Assembly: GCA_014905825.1 (NCBI GenBank)
Contig: JACGCN010000003.1
Span: forward strand, 682,001 to 746,000
DNA length: 64,000 nt
Reading direction: 5' to 3'
Origin: Lyophyllum atratum
Lineage: Eukaryota; Basidiomycota; Agaricomycetes; Agaricales; Lyophyllaceae
In this document: one piece after another, positions 1-11,969 of the stretch
Layout: every line of letters starts with the position of its first letter
How positions within the stretch are numbered: the stretch's first letter is position 1
Made by a program: the position numbers and the translations under genes
The notes under the pieces: generated by a model
The model's input: only the letters and a program-made list of their open reading frames with translations
What the model was told of the DNA's origin: nothing
Database searches by the model: none

Positions 1-618
1 CTCGAAAGTCGGTTGGCGGAGGTACGCGCCTCCTCTTTTCGGGTCTCTATGACTACTAACGCCCTTCCACCCGGCATCCATAGACCCCGCAAAGGCAAAA
101 ATCCGAAAACCTCGCTTCGATCATCCAACGAATAATTCTGACCTGCCACCCGGGACTGGCTGGAAATCTACTGGTATCCGCAAGCAGGTCTCCATCAAGA
201 CCTTGAGCGGCAAGGTCATGGTGAAGAAAGATCTCGCCGTCAAACGTCCCCGTCGATTCCGCCCCGGCACTGTTGCCCTGCGCGAGATCAGGCGCTTCCA
301 GAAGTCCACCGAGCGCTTGATCCCGAAGCTGCCTTTTCAGCGCCTCGTTCGTGAGATCGCGCAAGACTTTCACGTACGTCCTTCTCTGCCTTTCAGTCGT
401 TCCTGGTTAGTCCGTGAATCATATTGATTCTATTTTTGCCTCAGATGGATCTTCGTTTCCAGTCGTCGGCCGTCATGGCGTTGCAGGAGGCAGCCGAAGC
501 ATACATCGTTGAATTGTTCGAATGCACCAACCTCGCTGCGATCCATGCCAAGAGGGTCACGATCATGCCCAAGGATATGGAGCTGGCGAGGAGGCTGAGG
601 GGTGAGCGTGGGGTGTGA
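1..618 (+). CDS. divergent histone H3 variant, CENP-A candidate (5' partial)
   Basis: This is a nucleosome core histone of the H3 family, 5' truncated by the window edge. Inferred exons are 1-21, 84-373 and 445-618; the introns carry GT-AG ends and the first has a CTAAC branch-point-like site. The histone fold is clear: [18 protein letters not shown], then [14 protein letters not shown], then [18 protein letters not shown], ending [13 protein letters not shown]. Compared with the two ordinary H3 genes in this window it differs at many sites (STERLIPK for [12 protein letters not shown] for EDTN, IMPKDME for IQPKDLA), and its tail is rebuilt: RKSVGG at the end of exon 1, a proline-rich insert, then a second WKSTGIRKQ motif. 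Both visible intron positions match or nearly match ordinary H3 introns. It lacks the longer loop 1 of many CENP-A proteins, so CENP-A identity is an inference. A young H3 paralog is the alternative. Confidence 0.85.
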
Positions 619-1020
619 ATGATCGCCGGTGGCTTTATAAGTAGTGTATGAATTGGGGGATTAGGGTGTGACCGTCGCTTTGATATGAAAAGAAATTCTG
701 GACATTAATAACTGTTTTGTACTGCGTATATTGTAACAAAGACTTCATATATTCGATGGCTGATTATCGGTGTACCGGAGCTTTTGAGGCTGAGCTCCTG
801 TGTCCCCTGATTGAGCGTTGCAACAGAGCCTGCAACGTTTTCCCATCTTCGTCTTGTAAAACAACAATTGTACCACTCACTGGCAACTGACCACAAAAAA
901 GAACCTTGGTGTAGCATGGCGAATGTGACCAGGAACTTGCACTTAGATAGATAAATAGCCCTATAATTATTATGATACACACATATCCCTATAAAATTCG
1001 ATTTTACGACCCAGACGGGC
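619..1020. other. intergenic, convergent gene ends
   Basis: This 402 bp gap lies between the 3' ends of the H3 variant and the aspartic protease. It is AT-rich in its second half. No coding, repeat or RNA signal was seen. Confidence 0.6.
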
Positions 1021-2895
1021 CTACAGCAACAGCCCGACCATCAAAGAACCAGTCCACACCGCTATCAATGTAATGGAATGCACCCGTGGACCGGGACTAG
1101 ATATTGAGGCATCCGGAATACCGGTGGCCGCAACCGTGGCCGCGATGGATCCGATCGTGGCGCTCGGTGCTGGGATGTTGGCATTATTGAGCGAGAGTGC
1201 CACGTCCGAGAGCTGTGCAAATCCGACTGAGGGGGGATCGTAGCGGAATGCGGAGTACACATTTTTCTGTTCGCCAAGTCGGTGAAAATGTTCATGAGAA
1301 GGGTCTAGAAGAAAAAGGACGTACGAGGAATGTGTCACCCACGATCCAGGTCGGGGCAGAGCGCCCCGTCGTGAGGATAAAAACCGCGCCGAGACACTGC
1401 CGCTGCGACAGCTGTGTAAGTTTGAAGTCGGTCTCGCTGATCGGCCAGCTCCGGCCGCCGAATGCCATCGTGGCGTTAACGACTGTGCTACACGCTAAAA
1501 ATGGTAGGAAGTGTGGTGAGGATGTGTTTCATTGATCAAAAGCTTCGGTTGACTTACGATAGGTGAAGTAACCCTCAAAGTTACCTGTGCCAGGTGCTGC
1601 ACCGGGGATCTTGGAATAGAATTCAGTCACGACATCTTGAGGACCACCAATGAGCGTCGTTCCCGTATCTATGGCTGCATACGCCTCGCGCCCGCTGGGA
1701 ACATCTACAGAATTACCCTGGGTTGTGAGTGCTGTAACGTTGGGCTGAGTTATACAACGCATTGAACGGCAAGATAAAAGGACGACGTACACGTCAAAGG
1801 GAGGATCCAAAACGACGCGGTAGTAGCGAGATCAACGTATTCAATATCGCCCGTATACAGGGTTTTGTTTACGGCACCTGTATTTGGCCCCATGGTCAAG
1901 ACAAAAAGCATGAATGGATAGATTAAGCGGAAAACGTACCCATTGTGAATGTGCCTCCAAACTCGACGCTCTGGGAGTCTGGATCAGCGATATGTCTGTC
2001 AAACGCTGGGTAAGTCCGAGTCCACCCGCACACCCAAGGAGCATGACATACCGAGTGAGCTGAAACCCCATGACGGGCGAATCCCAAGCTCCTCCGGCCA
2101 CGAGCGTCTGCCAAAATGGGGTCGCACCAGACGACGCGATCGACTTGAAGGCGAGCCCCAGAAGCCCAGACACCGGGTTATTCAGCAGGCCATTGGAGAC
2201 ATCGTCGCAGATACCGAAGGTCTGATTGGACACCGAGAAGCCCGCCATTTGTATGGTGTCTTTCCCGAGGGAACCGGCTGCTTGGCCGCTGCCGTAAGAG
2301 ATGGAGAAGGGCACACCCGTTGACGTGAAGGTCGAGGAAGCGTTGGGATTGAAGGTTGCTACTCCCTTGCAGCTGCTGTTGCAATTGGAGTCGGCTACCC
2401 AGAGGTCTCTAGGATTTGGGGTCAGTCTCATGCGGAACAAATAAGACAGGAAAGAAACTCACGCTGATCCTGTGTCGAGGATTACATTGTAGCTGACGGG
2501 GGGAGTGCCAATAGCGAGAGAGCCAAAGAAACTGAGGGAGGAGTTGAATAAGGAGGCTGGCTGCGGCTGACAAGATCGATATAACATACCTCGAATCCTG
2601 GTTCTGGTTGCTGATCCTGGTACAAAGGCATTAGACGCGACACGAGACAAGCATGAGACGCGAATACGTACAGGTTCGTGCCAACGCTTCGCTTCTGTGC
2701 TTCATCAGATCCGTATTTCGCGGCCAGCTTTATTTTGTGGGCTTTCGCCCATTCGCCCCACTCCTCTATGCTTCGTGTACGAAAGGTTTTTCTATGCAAG
2801 GGCATGTATTGCCCGTGCGGAGGTTTTGGAGCAGCGATAACATGATGTGAGACAGCGAGAATCAGAGCCAAAGATACCGGAAGCAAGGAAAGCAT
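1021..2895 (-). CDS. pepsin-like aspartic protease (family A1), secreted, probably GPI-anchored
   Basis: Secreted acid endopeptidase. Inferred exons on the minus strand are 2895-2668, 2566-2463, 2408-2052, 1995-1940, 1877-1791, 1731-1558, 1482-1325 and 1266-1021; all introns are GT-AG and the sum gives 469 residues in frame. The first donor is the least certain junction. The start has a hydrophobic signal peptide (LLPVSLALILAVSHHVIAAP). The catalytic aspartates are in DTGSADLWV (about Asp107) and DTGTT (about Asp299). The flap YGSGQAAGS and the late motif WIVGDTFLKNVYSAFRY are typical of A1 proteases. The C-terminus is Ser/Pro-rich and ends in a hydrophobic stretch ending LMVGLLL, which fits a GPI-attachment signal. 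The usual C-lobe cysteine after the FTY strand appears to be absent, leaving one Cys before LGAVF. Confidence 0.93.
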
Positions 2896-4005
2896 CGTCT
2901 GGACAGGGGGAAAGGGGGTGTGGTTCGTGGGCAGAGCAGGAAAGCAAGGCAGGAAAGCGGCGAGGAGAAACGGCGACGATGTGGGGAGAGCAAAGGAGTG
3001 GTGGGTGCTCGGCCTGCGAGTCTACAAATAAAATGTTTAGGATGGCAGAGACGGAAGCATAACTGCGGAGCTTGAGATTATATATGATCGAAGGTCGTCA
3101 TTAGGATCGTGGCTGGCGGGCTCAGAAACAATCCCGCTTGCCTCCAGGCAACGACGGGCGTATCCGTCTGGGTCGAGCGTTGACTACCGACCTGGATGTT
3201 CTTCTCTGTCTTCTGAACCCACGGGACCTAAATTGAATACCACCCGTGTGAAGGCTGATACTTTCTCTGAGATTACGCAACGAATGGCATCTTCCTGGCC
3301 AAGATCCTTCCAGACTGGCCGGCATAATCAATATCATCCTGTGATAATAAGAAGTTTCAGAGTTAGTATAGAGTAGTCGACCCCAATTCAAGCGCTCATC
3401 GTCAATTCAAGTGGTATGAGATCATCATCCGAGAATCGCTTGAATTTCAAATTAAGGTGTCGCATCTTTGTCCTTAATTGTGTGTGGTTGTCTCTGTTCC
3501 GCCAGCATAACAACGTAACGGGGGAGCTTCACTTCTGCGCAGGGCTGCGCTGTGCCTTCTATCTAGACTGTCCGTCTATATCATTGCCATGTCAGCGGGA
3601 ACACTATTAATTGTGCCTTTGACTTCTTGGGATGAGCTGACGGTGAAGACGGTATATAAGGCGTTCGCTGACCTACTGGAGCAGGCCCAATGGAGGTCGG
3701 CCGTAGTAATATCTGGTCAGCCTGGCACCATTCCCTATGTTACAGCTGCGCAGCCTTTCATCCAAAATTGATCAGACTACTTACCTGTCCTCATAAAGGT
3801 GGGATCACCAACGCGCCATTCCACCATGTTACTAGCACGCTTGATTCAGCCGTGGCATAGGGTATCAATTGTGAAGTTCTTGTCCGCCTTGCCCAAAAAC
3901 CCTCACTCAATGGACTGCGCCAGTTACAAATCAAAGATGATGGATATAGTAGTAATACAGTACAGTTACAATAAAGATAATGACTCAATACAAATCCACA
4001 ACACT
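2896..4005. other. intergenic
   Basis: About 1.1 kb between the protease start and the H3 stop. It holds the protease promoter; a TATA-like TATATATG lies near 3080. Short ORFs here have no protein-like features. No repeat was recognised. Confidence 0.5.
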
Positions 4006-4594
<589 letters not shown>

Positions 4595-4883
4595 TGAGGA
4601 TGATGAGTAGAGGTGGCGGTAGTGGTGGCCGGTGGCGAGTGGTGGTGAGGGTGAAAAGTGAAGGAGCCGCTAGAAATGCTGCCGGCTATTTAAACAAACA
4701 CGATCGCGTCGGTGCACGTGACTTACAGCGCGTTCAACGATCAACAAACGGAAAAGGAGCACAGCCACATCCCGAGTTTATATAAAGAAGGCGGGTGGCC
4801 TGACTTCAAATCCATTCGCCGCCTCCGCACCACCACCGCCACACTCACACTTACACTCCTCCACCTCACTACCCTCATAAAAC
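4595..4883. promoter_or_regulatory. shared divergent H3/H4 promoter, copy A
   Basis: The 289 bp between the H3 and H4 start codons. A TATA-like TTTATATAAA at 4777-4786 serves H4, and TATTTAAA at 4687-4694, read on the minus strand, serves H3. Between them is a block at 4701-4722 containing GTGCACGTGAC (an E-box CACGTG core). The same elements occur in reverse order in copy B, so they are probably functional. Binding factors are not known from sequence. Confidence 0.75.
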
Positions 4884-5310
4884 ATGTCTGGACGCGGAAA
4901 AGGTGGAAAGGTAAGCAGCTTCTCAGTTTCCTTTCTCTAGTTCAGACTTACTAATAATTCTCCTCTATTAGGGACTCGGAAAGGGTGGTGCTAAGCGTCA
5001 TCGCAAGATTCTTCGCGACAACATCCAGGGTATTACAAAGCCCGCCATCCGTCGCCTGGCTCGTCGTGGAGGTGTGAAACGTATCTCCGGGCTCATCTAT
5101 GAGGAGACCCGAGGTGTCTTGAAGATTTTCCTTGAGAACGTACGTCAAACCAGCCCCAGTCTCTTAACTTTATCCTTACCTTTGTCTTCTCAGGTCATCC
5201 GTGATTCAGTGACATACACAGAACACGCCAAACGGAAAACAGTGACAGCACTCGACGTCGTCTACGCTCTGAAGCGCTCAGGGCGTACGCTATATGGTTT
5301 CGGTGCATAG
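4884..5310 (+). CDS. H4: histone H4, pair A
   Basis: Core histone H4, 103 codons including Met, the exact family length. Exons are 4884-4910, 4972-5139 and 5194-5310. The protein begins MSGRGKGGK and continues [12 protein letters not shown], so the acetylatable tail lysines 5, 8, 12 and 16 and the DNA-contact KRHRK patch are present. It ends [13 protein letters not shown]. It shares its promoter with H3 (4006-4594). Its two introns closely match those of the H4 copy at 27476-27902. Confidence 0.98.
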
Positions 5311-5679
5311 AGTTATTCATTGGGGTCCACTGCATTGTATTATTATTGTAGCATCACTATTTATCTTCCCATCTGCAACTCTCTGGCACTTACACGCTGA
5401 GTGGCATCTGATCTTCGCGATGGTACACGCCTAACGCGTTGCTCCCATCTGCTGACTAGTTGCCTGGTTGTTTGTTGAGATGTTAGCGCCTTTTCACGCT
5501 CAAGTGACTTCGATCGGACAAGTCAAGTTCGCGAGATTGTAAATACATCCGTCGATGTTCCGCCGCCGACAAATTACCCTTCTAGTTTCGCCGATAATTC
5601 TCCGTTTGATAAATATTCGTCCACGGTGGGGCGTCGCGACATTCTGGCCACGTCCTCCCGACATCACGCTCAGCTCCAG
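5311..5679. other. intergenic
   Basis: Holds the H4 3' untranslated region and the upstream region of the F-box-like gene. Nothing else was recognised. Confidence 0.5.
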
Positions 5680-6878
5680 ATGGCACCGCTCCATCCCAAT
5701 ATTGCCTCCGGTTCAATTATAGCACTGCCCAACGAGACGCTCTCCTACATTTTCCTCGACCTGTCTCCTCTCACCCTCGCCACAATCGCTCGAGTGTCCC
5801 ACCATTTCAGAGCGGTGGCCGAACGCCTTCTATATTCATCTGTCCACCTCAACGATAACCTCTCCGAATCCTCACCCCTTCCATGGAAAACTCTGCGATG
5901 GTGCGAGTCCATGCGACAAAGAGGGCATCTTATCGAGGCAACGAAGAAGTTGCAAATCCGATGGCAAGCTGATCTCCGCTCATCCTTCTCACAGTCCCTC
6001 AACCCCGCCTGCGCCCACGTCTCCGAAATCCTACGCCTCCTCACCTGTCTCGAGTCGCTTGAGATTTTTCTCGGCCCTGCCAATCTAGTGCGCTCGCACG
6101 ACGAGCCAATCCACGCTGTCGAGCGCGTGATCCAGGGTGCCCACCTCCCCTTCCTCCGGCACTGCTCCCTCGGCGCAGAGTGGACCAAAGGCGTGCAGCC
6201 CTACACCTCCGTCCTCGCTTCTTTCCTGGCCTCCGCACCCGAGTTACGTCATCTCAAGCTCCCTGACCACCTTGCGGGCTTAGACCTCCCGGCGGGTGCT
6301 TTGCCCTGTTTGTCCTCGTTCCGCGGTTCAGCCGACACTGCGGCGATCCTCCTCCCAGGACGCCCCGTGCAGGCGCTGAGTTTGGTCGGCCAGGACAACG
6401 ATGTCAACCGGGAAAACCTCCCCCGCATGACACTTACTTCTGTCCCCCTCCGGTATTTGGACATGTCGGCCATGTCCGTCCGCCCGATGCTCCTGCGTAA
6501 CGTGTCTACCCACTTCCCGACCCTGCAGAAGTTGCGCGTGAAGCTTGCGCTAAGGCATACCCTGCACTATGCGTTTTCTGGCATTGTAAGTACCCGCTCC
6601 TACTTGTTGTGTGTGGGCGAGCTGCTAAAGTCATGTCTGGCAAGCTGTAGAGACTACTGGCCGGCCTGTCATCGGTGCTGAGCGCATTCCAGCAACTGGA
6701 GCTTATCGATCTGTCCCCAACAGATGTTGACGGCATAGGTAGGGCGGATGCCAAGGAGGAGTTTATCCTGGTCAGTGAATGGAGTAGCGCATGTCAGTCG
6801 TTGCGACGAGTCATTTTCCCCTCTGAGACTGAATGGGCATGCCAAGAGGACGGTGTGTGGCTTATTGAGCAGAAGTAG
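5680..6878 (+). CDS. F-box-like / leucine-rich protein
   Basis: Two exons, 5680-6585 and 6651-6878, give 377 residues in frame across a GT-AG intron. The first ATG of the frame, at 5680, puts an F-box-like helix cluster at about residues 10-50 (LPNETLSYIFLDLSPLTLATIARVSHHF), where SCF substrate receptors bind Skp1. The rest is rich in Leu with irregular strands such as LRHLKLPD, LRYLDMS and LQKLRVKL, like degenerate leucine-rich repeats. Such genes form large families in Agaricomycetes and usually have unknown substrates. A role as an SCF ubiquitin-ligase adaptor is inferred from the family only. Confidence 0.8.
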
Positions 6879-7224
6879 AGTATTGTTTCCTCTTTTTGGG
6901 CATATGTAGGGCACTTACTTACCTATTTGCATCGGCATCGGTACGCACATAGCATCTGTTAATGACACCATGGCACCATGTACCTTAGAGGCTTGAACCT
7001 GTTCATCTCCGGCGACTGAGATACATGATGCAGATCATATGAATAGCTCATGCAGGGGTGGGGTGTGGGGTAACAACAATGAACAACTTGTGCAGCGATG
7101 CAACAGCCATACGGCCGGCGTATGGAGAGGGAAGTGCGTGGGTGGGTATACGGGTAATTACTGAATCATACAACCATAAGTAGGGGAAGCGAGACCCGAC
7201 CGAGGAAAAGAAACAATCGATCGC
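6879..7224. other. intergenic, convergent gene ends
   Basis: 346 bp between the stop codons of the F-box-like gene and the RhoGAP gene. No feature was seen beyond likely 3' untranslated regions. Confidence 0.5.
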
Positions 7225-9906
7225 TCAATCCGATTCGTCGACAAAGATATCGCTGTAGTGATTGAGGATCGTCTCAATAGCCTGTTCAAGACACATGCGT
7301 GCACCTCAGTATACTCGCTCACCCGCTCAGAATGGGAGTTTACGAACCTGATTCTGCAACGTCGCGTCGGCCATGCCACCATTGGCCTGCGCACTCCCCG
7401 GAGCCAACCCGAAGAGGGTAGGACCAAATACAATGGCGAGGTTCTGCATCGACATCGAGTTCACCGCGGCGTTTTGGTTTATGCTGCGAACGTTTTGAAA
7501 CGTATGAGCAAAGAATGTAAAGGCTTCCCCCCAGCAGTCATGGGAGCGGGAAAAGGGGATCACTCACCGATGTAGATGTCCGAGGAAATATTTGAGCGTT
7601 GCGTAGTTGGGATCTGGAAGTTCATTAACTCTTTCGTGCAGTCGGATGTGTCGTAGACGGTCATTTTCGATTTCTGTAGAGATGTGGAAACGTGTAAGGA
7701 TCGGGAATACTCAGCTATGGATGATGTGATACGAACTCGCAGCCTCCAGGAAGCCCTGATGCAGGCTAAACGTCAGCAAGGGGTCTGGAAGGTCCCGTAG
7801 CCACTGCTTGAGCACGCTCGTCACGTTATTGATGTCCCCAGACCATTCCGGGGCGTCGAGGTCGACGGCTTCGAGATCTACACGATGTTGCTATACGATG
7901 AGTAGGGTGGAGTAGGAAGGAAAGTAATTGCGGCGAACCTTGGTCCAGCCGTTGCCGAAGTTTGGCCACTTTGCTCGTCGTACCGCTAATCCGGTAAATT
8001 CCCTGCGTCTGCATGCCGTACTTTTCGATGGCTTGGCAGCATTTTACCACAATGAGCGGTATTTCAACGTTGTCCCTGCGCATCTGTTCAGCCAGATCCA
8101 CGCCGAATGTGGGCCGGCCTTTGTCATGCACTCCGTTGACACCGTTCGGCGGTACATTAACGACTTTGTCACTTTCGTGCCGTGGTAGCGGGGGTAGCTG
8201 GATGACGGTCGTTTAGTTCGTTGATACGATTTCGCGAGTCAGGGAGTGGCTTACGAAACCCTCGTCTGAAGGTCCTTCTCGACGTGGACCTCGGGCAATG
8301 GCTCCTCCACGGGCGTACGCGTAATGTTGCATGTAAATTTTGAAGTCGCCCCTATTATCGATGGTTTCGATCGAGGCCTTCAAACCTAGTCCTGAAGCGA
8401 AGACATCAGATATGTAAATTCCAGGGCAGTGACGAAACTCGCAACCTTCTTCCTTGGGAGGAACCAGTATGGAGCCGTCGCTGAGGACTATGCTTTCGAA
8501 TAGGAAAGCATAGCGCGTCAAATGGTACTGTGTGCCCAAATCCATCTCGTCCGTACACTCCTTGAGTGACTAATAGGAAGGTAAGTTGAAGGCATCTGAC
8601 GGAGATGAGAAGTGGCGACACGTACGCGAAGTATTCGAGGTAATTGGAAATTGAAATATTCTTGCCTCGTGGCTTGTGTGTCAGTGACCGCTTTCCGATA
8701 CATGTCAGAAGCCGCCGACATCCTCGACCTGATGTCATCTTCTTGTCGTTGGATCTGTGAATGACGGGCCTCATGAGTACCCGTAGAGAGTACAAGCAGG
8801 TAAACGAACGTTTCCAGGGTTTTTGCCTTTGAGAAGAAGTCCGCCCTTCGCGACTGCTTTCCCTATAGCTCGTTTCCCGCCCGCACCACCTGGCCGACCC
8901 TGGACCGCGTTGTCTTTCAAGGATTCCCCCTCCTTCTGAAGTAGCACGCGTTCCAACTCCTCGGAGGTTATGTCCAACCGATTCTTGCACTTCTCCGTGG
9001 TGGCTTCTGACTCCTGAAGAGCCCGTTCATACCGCGTCGCTAGCTCCTTGGTCTACCCAAACCTTAGACATTTCGTATAGGGTGACGGGTAGCTTACACG
9101 CACCTGTTTCCTATTCTTGTCGACTTCCTTCGTCAAAACGGAAAGCTCCTCACTCATTTCATTCAACCGCTGGGCAAACCGCAGTCTGTTTTCCGCCATG
9201 AGTTCGTGGACACGCATAGTCGACTGCCATGCATTTACGAAAGATCTTCAAAGCAAAATACATTAGTATACAAGTGAACTCGGATGAGCAGACGTCCCTC
9301 ACCCGGCTTTCCCGTCGTTCATCGCATAAACCTCCGCCGTCGTCCGTGCCAGCTTCTGCATATTCTTCCCGTACTCCTCCTCCATCGCTGCCCGCTTCTT
9401 GAAGAAAACAGCTGCTTCCTTTAGATCTAGTAAGACGCGCAGTAAGGTTATAAAGGAGCGGACATGACTCACCCTGCATGAAACTGTGCTCTGCTTTATT
9501 CGATCGAGGAGTAGGGGTACTCCGCACTGCAATTCTTCATGAATTTGATTTGGGCTGGTAACAATACTGCCAGACGTACATCCAATTCACATAACCCCCG
9601 CAGTACATTCTCATCGAATGTGGGCTCCACCAAATTCGCCGTGTCACTGTGTATCGTGGTTAACGTGTCGCGCCGTTCCGATGTCCCAGCTGGTGGACTT
9701 TCCTGCCACCTGGACGTTGATGACCGTCCTCCTGAATCTATGCTTGACCTGGGTATTGGTGAAGAAGACAGTATTGGAGGACTTGACGACGATGGCTCTG
9801 CGGTTTCGAATGTCCGCAGCTGGGGGCGTCCATGACCGGCACCGTTTTGCAAATCGGACTGATCACCGCTCTCCCAAGCACTCGATAAATAGCCCTCCTC
9901 CGCCAT
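7225..9906 (-). CDS. F-BAR and RhoGAP domain protein (Rgd1-like)
   Basis: A Rho-family GTPase-activating protein of the membrane-binding F-BAR class, split by many short introns. It starts MAEEGYLSSAWES with a Ser/Pro-rich leader of about 100 residues. Next are F-BAR helices: DLKEAAVFFKKRAAMEEEYGKN near 9400, a long helix with FAQRLNEMSEELSVLTKEVD near 9150, and a late segment with YHLTRYAFLFES near 8530. The C-terminal RhoGAP domain has the arginine-finger motif GIYRISGT near 8000, LKQWLRDLPDPLLTF near 7800 and MQNLAIVFGPTLFG near 7430. It ends IETILNHYSDIFVDESD. The order matches yeast Rgd1, which acts on Rho3/Rho4 in polarity and wall signalling; the target here is inferred. Not every exon junction was resolved. 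Confidence 0.92.
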
Positions 9907-11969
9907 GGGTAGATGTTGATTATAGGGACCTTTGATGTCTGTTCTCTATCGTTGAGGGGTATGGCAACAGAACCAGAAAATTATGTGGTGAGGGAGCCCC
10001 ACAGGTTATATTGATTCCTAAACCGGGCTTGGGTCGTTGCTGGTACTTCCAGCACAAGCACGTGGTCCAATCTAGGACGCCGGCAAGGGTCTGTGGATCC
10101 CCGTTCAACGTTCAACCCTTGAAGCCCACCTGAAGGCCCGTAAATGAATAACGAATTAGAGACTTACGCTGAAATATTCCTGAATACTTATAGCAGCCCC
10201 AACACCAAGCAAGTATATTAGCTACCCCTCGTCGCTTTACACTATCAATGGCAATGTAACGGCGAACACGGCCTTCGAACACGGCCTTGCTCTCCTCCGT
10301 CACGATCTAAATCAGCGAATATGGCGGTGAAGTAGGAGTACTGTGGTTGTATTGCGCTCCTATCAAGAATCCCAGAAGAAGATAAGGCAAACTTGACTCC
10401 AAGAAGTAAATCTTCCTATCATGCAACTTCTGATAGCTCTGAACTTGATCAAACGAGCAGGCATAAAGCACTTGTTGGGAAAAGGACGGTCTGAATTAGC
10501 AGCTGTCGCTGTGATTAGTATTTGTTAAAAGCTTGAGCCATATAATAAACGATATCAAGCGAACTCTGCTTCAGGTTTCTTCGTGAACCGCGTAGCACAG
10601 TTTTCGACTGTCAAAACGAATAGCACCCGACTTCTCACCGCCGGGACGCGCTATAACGGTCCTATTGCAGTTGTTGCACACGGCCCTTCGAGATGCCTGC
10701 GATCAACCGTTTAAACCGTCAAATTTATTATTACGCAGTCACCAAAAGGGTGTCAATCGTGATGATAAGGTGAAGGTCTAGGGAATAACGAAGATGTCGA
10801 ATGAAACCAAGTCGTAAATCAATGTAGGCCATAAATGCAAGTCGGGCATTTTTCATCAACCGTGTTGTTGACAAGGGAGCGCTCTTCCATATTTCTGAGC
10901 GAAATTCAGAGTGAAATTCGGGTATAGTCACCAGGAAACATTTACCTGCGCACGCAGGCTTCTTCGCATTTATGCTCCCCCTCTAGATGGCAGTTGCTTG
11001 TGATGCAGTTTTGAATATGGCAGTCAACCTTGGTCGTGTCAGCGAAGCGTGGAACGCAGAACACAGGTACGGTGCTCACTCACATGCTGTCTCTGAGTTA
11101 ACAACTGGTGGCGGCACGCATAAAGATCATAAAGAAAGAGCATGAAACACATCGTGCTGCTGGATAGAGTGCGTCCTCCTTTTCCCTCCGCACAACCCAC
11201 ACGAGCGTCTTATAGTGTCGCCTGGCGTATACTTCCTCCACTTCCGGTATATCGAAGTCGCCATGTTCCTAGATGCCGAGCAATACAGTAACAGAGTCCC
11301 CAATCTTACCTGTCCAACATAGAATCAAGGATCGTCGCTGTCCAGGGTAGGATGGAAAACGCGTCCTTCGAACTATGCTTTATCTGTACAGCGCGATCGA
11401 TCGCAAAGTTGTACGATGAAGTTCCACACTCAGCTAGGATCGTCGCTCGCCAGGATAGGTGCGGGGGAAATTCGTCGCGCTCTAATGTAGGTTCGGCGTG
11501 TTCGATCGGTTGGACCGTGCTGCATGGCATCCCTAGATATGCTCAACTATCGACCATATATCAAGCCTTCCAGGGATCCCCTCCAGACAAAGCGAGATGT
11601 CATGTATGATGAAGAGTCTCCTGACGAGGGCATGTCTAGTCGGATGTACTCTGGTGTTATGGATGCCTCTTCGCTGTACAAGTAGTATAACGCACCATTG
11701 AAGTATATTGAGCTCATGGGCCCCCAGGTATGCCTTGATAGCGTCTTACTATACCTCTCCGACGCAACTATCAGGATATAAGGATGGATGGGGTCACCCC
11801 ACGTGGTACTGCACTAGCGCTCAGAATCTTCTGAGCGAAGCAGGAAAGTCAATGCGACAAGTGTATTGAAATTGAAGATGCACTTATCGAGAAGCTCATC
11901 TGTTTTGGGTGGTTGACGAAGCTGAGCACCTGAAAGCATGAGTCTAGAAAATACTGGATTACATAGCGC
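9907..11969. other. gene-poor gap with possible decayed coding DNA
   Basis: About 2 kb upstream of the RhoGAP gene and downstream of NUP85. I see no convincing gene. Between 11250 and 11530 on the minus strand there are protein-like fragments (DFDIPEVEEVY, LSWRATILAECG and a related LPWTATILDSML) that do not join in one frame. They may be relics of a duplicated exon. Confidence 0.35.
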
